A DNA stretch of 64,000 bases from Alnus glutinosa (Eukaryota > Streptophyta > Magnoliopsida > Fagales > Betulaceae). The notes beneath the pieces are model-generated. The model was not told where the DNA came from, made no database searches, and worked only from the letters and a program-made list of their open reading frames with translations. The stretch is from positions 5,149,071 through 5,213,070 of the forward strand of contig NC_084893.1 in NCBI RefSeq assembly GCF_958979055.1. The letters run 5' to 3'. The translations under genes were made by a program, and so were the position numbers. Below are positions 59,629 to 64,000 of this stretch, piece after piece (the first letter of the stretch is position 1; each line of letters begins with the position of its first letter).

Positions 59629-62070
59629 TTATAGTGTTTGAGGGTTATATCCTGCCCTTTTCATCTCTGTAGTTAAATTTTCTATTGCACCATATATTTC
59701 TTTTGACTGATGGTGCGAATGATCCTCTGCAATAAATATATGAATTTTGTTATCAACTTCAATCCAACTGCATCCAGGCTGCTTTTTGAGTCCCATAGAT
59801 TTTATTTCTGATCTAACTCTGGTCACTTCATTCCTTTTCCCAAAACCTTCATATATGTTTGAAAGGAGGACACGGTAACCAACACATGTAGGATCAAGTT
59901 TGAAAATGTGGTTAGCCACAAGTTCTGCCAGCATTTCACTGCCGTGAGCTTTGCATGATGCAAGCAACGAACCCCATATGCGATCATCTGGGACCCAAGG
60001 CATCGCCACAATCAGATCATATGCCTGCTTTAGATGACCAGCTCGACCCAGAAGATCAACCATACAAGTATAGTGTTCGAGTTGAGGATCAAAATTGTGA
60101 TCTTCAGCCATGCTTTTGAAGTATTTCCATCCCATATCAACCCTCCCTGCATGGCTGCATGCCGAAAGAAGAGCTGTAAAAGTTGCAAGGTCAGGCTTCA
60201 TGCCTGTTTCTTTCATCTTTTCAAATAAAATGAACATTTCACCTGTATGTCCATGCATTCCAAACCCTAAAATAATTGAATTCCATGATACTTCATTTCT
60301 CTCAAGCATTTGATCAAATATAGTTCTTGAGCTAAATATGTCTCCACACTTGGCATAGGCAGATATTAGAGAATTGCTCACAAGAACATTGGACTCAAAC
60401 CCTTGCCGTAATAGATAACAATGTACCTCCTTACACAGGATCATGACTGACAAATGAGCACATACAGAGAGAATACAAGCAGCTGTTACACTGTTGGGTG
60501 CAACTCGTTCAGACTGCATATCATGAAAAGCATTCAAAGCTTCATCCGCACTCTCACTCTGGGCATAACCAGATATTAAGGAATTCCACGAGACAATATC
60601 CCTTGTTGGTAATCTATGGAAAACTTTTTGAGCAGATTCCATATCTCTGCATTTTGCATACAAATCAACAAGGGCACTGCCAACAAAAACATCCTCGCTA
60701 AACCCTGTTTTTATTGCCAATCCATGGATTTCCATGCCTCTTAGCTTAACAGTCAATGACGAACATGCCCGCAGCACAGCCAGAAGTATTACAGAATCAG
60801 CAAAGCCAGGCTCTGATATGAAGGTATAGAATAATTCCAACGCCTCAGCAGGACAACCACTCTGAGCACAATTTGAGATTACTGCACCCCACATGACGAA
60901 GTTACGATTTTGAGACCTTCTGAAGATTTTCAAACCAGTTTCAGGATCACCACATTTAAAGTACATGTCTATAAGAGCTGTTTCAACTCTTACATCGTTA
61001 TCCAGTCCAAAGCTGACAATGAATCCATGGGTTTGCTTTGCTACTTCTAAATCTGACAACTGGGAGCACAAAACTAAAACAGGCACCATAGTAGAAGAAT
61101 CTGGTATAATCCCCCATCCCAGCATCCCAAGGAAAAAATCCAATGCCTGCAACAAACACCCATTAGAGACATAGCCCAAGATCATCACATTCCATATTAC
61201 CGTATTTCCTCTGCTCGACTCCTTATCAAGAATTCCCTTGAAAACATATTCTGCAGTCCTTATATCCCCACATTTCATGTACATGTCAATCAATCCACTG
61301 ACTAAAAACTCATCAACACTCAACCCACTTTTTACAACAAACCCATGAATCTCTCTCCCGTGAAACAAAGACTCAAGTGAAGAACACGCAGAGAGAGCCG
61401 AAAGGCAAGCTACCCGATTTGGGTATACACCATACTCCCAAACCATCCTGCTAAAAGTTGACAACGAACCCATGTAATCCCCTGATTGGCCAAACCCAGA
61501 TATCATCGCATTCCACGAAACTGAGTCCCTCTCGCACATTTTCTCAAACATTTGGACTGCATCTTCGACCGCATGGCATTTCCAATACACACTCAAAAGC
61601 GAGTTCCCAACATAAACATCATCTAAAATTCCTAACTTCAACACATGCCCATGAACTTGTTTAACCATGTCTAAATCAGAAAGCCCACCGAACGCCTTAA
61701 TCAAACACGGAAAGAATCTAAATTGCTCAGGTGGGAAACCACATTCAATTATTCTAAGATAAACCCTTATTGCATTTTCAAATAACCCATCATCTACATA
61801 CTCCCTAATCAACTTATTAGCCGATGAAACACTATTCAAAGTCTGATTTTCCAAAGACCCAGATTTAACAACTGATTTCTTAGAAGAATTTTCTTGGAAC
61901 TGTACCGAAGTGCTACAATTTTGAAACTTAATAGCGTAACATACCGAAGAAGCTCTTGCCCCATTAAGGGCATGACCGAGAAAGTAGTGGGACACCTTAG
62001 AAGGTCTTTGCAAGTAGCTTTGGTCCGTACAGTGACCGTCAGGTGATCCTAGCGGTCTCACAATCGCCAT
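59629..62070 (-). CDS. Pentatricopeptide repeat protein, PLS class, E-type
   Basis: Single intronless frame of 813 codons plus stop. After a ~80-residue Ser-rich N-terminus (possible organelle targeting peptide) come PPR units of the P, L and S types to about residue 690, with typical phrases VYVGNSLLSVYWKCHAVEDA, DSVSWNAMISGFGQSG, DIVSWNSLISGYAQS and YTCMVDLLGRAGHLKQAYDL. The E motif follows (LLSNIYEGFGKRNEVTRVRS, GLKKQPGCSWIEVDNKIHIF). The protein stops at MKRAGYNPQTL, just where a DYW deaminase domain would start, so it is E-class. Such proteins bind organelle transcripts in mitochondria or plastids and mostly specify C-to-U editing sites, recruiting a DYW partner when they lack the domain. 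The RNA target cannot be read from this sequence. Lack of introns is usual for the family. Confidence 0.93.
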   Translation of the reverse strand: MAIVRPLGSPDGHCTDQSYLQRPSKVSHYFLGHALNGARASSVCYAIKFQNCSTSVQFQENSSKKSVVKSGSLENQTLNSVSSANKLIREYVDDGLFENAIRVYLRIIECGFPPEQFRFFPCLIKAFGGLSDLDMVKQVHGHVLKLGILDDVYVGNSLLSVYWKCHAVEDAVQMFEKMCERDSVSWNAMISGFGQSGDYMGSLSTFSRMVWEYGVYPNRVACLSALSACSSLESLFHGREIHGFVVKSGLSVDEFLVSGLIDMYMKCGDIRTAEYVFKGILDKESSRGNTVIWNVMILGYVSNGCLLQALDFFLGMLGWGIIPDSSTMVPVLVLCSQLSDLEVAKQTHGFIVSFGLDNDVRVETALIDMYFKCGDPETGLKIFRRSQNRNFVMWGAVISNCAQSGCPAEALELFYTFISEPGFADSVILLAVLRACSSLTVKLRGMEIHGLAIKTGFSEDVFVGSALVDLYAKCRDMESAQKVFHRLPTRDIVSWNSLISGYAQSESADEALNAFHDMQSERVAPNSVTAACILSVCAHLSVMILCKEVHCYLLRQGFESNVLVSNSLISAYAKCGDIFSSRTIFDQMLERNEVSWNSIILGFGMHGHTGEMFILFEKMKETGMKPDLATFTALLSACSHAGRVDMGWKYFKSMAEDHNFDPQLEHYTCMVDLLGRAGHLKQAYDLIVAMPWVPDDRIWGSLLASCKAHGSEMLAELVANHIFKLDPTCVGYRVLLSNIYEGFGKRNEVTRVRSEIKSMGLKKQPGCSWIEVDNKIHIFIAEDHSHHQSKEIYGAIENLTTEMKRAGYNPQTL

Positions 62071-62325
62071 TCTTGCTGAGCTTCCTCAGAGAACACTTAA
62101 GAAACGACGACGTGTCGATCAAGGCTTGGGTTGGAACTTGGAACTCTGATTAATTACCAAAATGCCCCTGAGCCCCACTTTGAATGTAAACCTAAAAACG
62201 GTGTCGTTGCCGGGTCTTTCTCTTTCCCGCTGCATTCCTTCTTCGTCCCGATTCGCTACCACGCAGCGCCGAGAGGTCCCAAATTCCAACCGCCGTTTTT
62301 CCGTCAAAAACTCGCAGCATAAGCG
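62071..62325. promoter_or_regulatory. Shared head-to-head promoter region, PPR / RRP40
   Basis: Only 255 bp separate the two divergent start codons (62070 on minus, 62326 on plus). No TATA box is obvious. The region is GC-richer than the spacers. Both genes are housekeeping-like, which fits a short bidirectional promoter; that use is inferred. Confidence 0.6.
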
Positions 62326-63727
62326 ATGGAAAACAAACCTTCCGGTTCTTCGCCGACAAGCTTCCTCGATCAGTTAGTCGTGAGTATATACACATATAGT
62401 CTAATTCTCTCTCACTGTGTCTCCAGTTCGGTTCCCTACAGTGGTTACGATAATCGCCGATTTAAGCAATATTACATTCCTGATTGGTTGGTTTAGGTAC
62501 CAGGGGACGTGGTTCTGGATCTCTCAAACATGACCAACCAAACCATTAAGCTCGGCGGTGGTCTCCGTCAGGTCTCTCTGCCTAGGGTTTCTTTTTCTTT
62601 TCCACTCTCTAATTCTTCTTTCTCAAAAAGTTAAAAAAATTAAATTTTCTCTAATAATTGTAAATATCGTAGACTTAAAGCTTGAATGTATTTTATTTGC
62701 AATTTAGCATAAAGCAAAGACTGTATATTTCTTGGCATTGTTTCTATGGGTTAGAGGTTCATTGGCATTGGTTGATTTTCCAGGACTGTGATTCTATTGT
62801 CGTCATGAAGGCTGGGAAGCTTAGGTTCACAAAGCCAAACAAATATTGGGTCGAGGGCTCCCACAAAAGGGTGAGTATGGGTACTATGATGTAAGCTGGG
62901 TGTTGACGATGAATGAATTTCGGCAAGCTGTTAGTTTTACTTGTTCAAGTGTGTTTGTACCATTAAAGTATTAATTAAATGATTAAATTCATAAGTTTAA
63001 GTTTTGAGACAAGTGGAGATTTAATATAGCCACAGCAAAGATCCTTTTTTCAAACATGATTCTTCAGTGATCCTCATTTTCAATTAAACATGTTGTCTTG
63101 TCCCACATGTGACGTATTGTTAAAATATTAATTAAATTATTGAATTCATCGTTTTCTATCGGCTTAAGCTTTTGAAATTAATGTCATTTATTATGTATAT
63201 TATTGTGATCGTCTGTCTTTTTCTAGTTCTTGAGGCATTTTAGGTATGCCTATTTGTGCACTGCAGAAGGCAGAGAAAATTAACCTATAGTGCTTGTCGT
63301 TCTAGATTTTCTTCTCATAGTGAAGTGAATTGCAATTTACAATGGTAGGCGATGGTGTTAAAACCAACAAATGGGGATTAGTACATTTAGGTCACATCGC
63401 CCTCTTGATTACTTTATTATAATTTTTAGGGTGGGGGAAGGGGGGGTTATTACTTTGTAGATGTGTTTTGTGTGATGTGCTGGTTAGTGATTATTACAAA
63501 TGTGTAGTGAAAATTGATCAATCTTTGTATTGAAAATGGACATTTTCCTTTTATAACGTTGTTTACTTCATTGTTTGTAACTTTTTGTTCTTTCACATGC
63601 TTTAAACAGGTTTCAATTGTTCTTATTTTTGTCTCTTCTTTTGATGTCTTAATTTTGTTCTTTTGTACAGTATGAGCCTCATGCAGGGGATTCTGTTCTT
63701 GGAATTGTGGTAGACTCTAAAGCAGAT
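62326..63727 (+). CDS. RRP40: Exosome complex cap subunit RRP40, 5' part
   Basis: Four exons in view: 62326-62379, 62497-62571, 62784-62870 and 63671-63727 (273 nt, 91 codons), all ending in phase 0 at GT donors. The gene continues past the window. The protein begins MENKPSGSSPTSFLDQLVVP, then GDVVLDLSNMTNQTIKLGGG, VMKAGKLRFTKPNKYWVEG and GDSVLGIVVDSKAD. This is the N-terminal domain and start of the S1 domain of RRP40 (compare Arabidopsis At2g25355, from memory). RRP40 is one of three RNA-binding cap proteins on the nine-subunit exosome core, which degrades and trims RNA in nucleus and cytoplasm. The remaining S1 and KH domains lie outside the window. Confidence 0.9.
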
Positions 63728-64000
63728 GTAAGAAATTTTACTTTATCAGATAATTGAATTTGGTCTTGTTAATCCTCTAATGCTATTAGTAACCTTCATC
63801 CTACTTTTGCTTAGTTTATTTTTTAATTCAGACCAGTCGTGTCTTTCGTTGTTACCAATCTATAAGCTATGTATTTAGGTCTAATTTATCTCTGAATTGC
63901 ATGAAATCATAGTGATTGTTCTTTTCTATAGAGGCTGAAATTCCCTATCTAACTATCTAAGGGTTAACTTATAAAAAAATAAAAAATAATAAAAAAGCCT

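Overview
The window is nuclear DNA from a flowering plant, most likely a woody eudicot. This is inferred from intron-rich genes with plant-specific families (EXECUTER, CASP-like, PLS-class PPR, KLCR), AT-rich spacers packed with MITEs, and plant LINE fragments with the zf-RVT domain. The sequence does not identify the species.
Genes in order: a RING-H2 membrane E3 ligase of the SIS3 type (6586-11247, +); the chloroplast singlet-oxygen signalling protein EXECUTER2 (15598-23577, +); a CASP-like 4A membrane protein (26139-28661, +); a Raf-like/HT1-like protein kinase (36996-43422, +); a kinesin-light-chain-related TPR protein of the KLCR/CMU family (50680-53436, +); an intronless PLS/E-class PPR protein (59629-62070, -); and the 5' part of the exosome cap subunit RRP40 (62326 to beyond the window end, +). 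Exon joins were worked out by hand from GT-AG (once GC-AG) borders, reading frame and family similarity. Each coding total is a multiple of three. The genes do not form one pathway. The only neighbourhood signal is that EX2 and KLCR3 are, as I recall, also adjacent in Arabidopsis (At1g27510/At1g27500). PPR and RRP40 are head to head with about 255 bp between their start codons.
The rest is mostly transposon debris. It includes a degraded LINE with RT and zf-RVT domains (55984-59095, -); a LINE copy with a nested Tourist-like MITE inside EX2 intron 6; further LINE tails in SIS3 and kinase introns and at 46155-46631; several TIR elements; a tandem TRIM array in kinase intron 2; and a plastid-derived trnR-ACG relic in kinase intron 1. 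A Harbinger-like TIR element at 48417-49343 carries a GC-rich island with fragments of two unrelated host genes, an L-lactate dehydrogenase and a Gfo/Idh/MocA oxidoreductase, joined in the same orientation.
I see no sign of a wholly new gene system. The least explained items are the chimeric capture element, a degenerate ~30-bp repeat field at 13205-13832, and a three-copy ~190-bp repeat flanking the 56-59 kb LINE.
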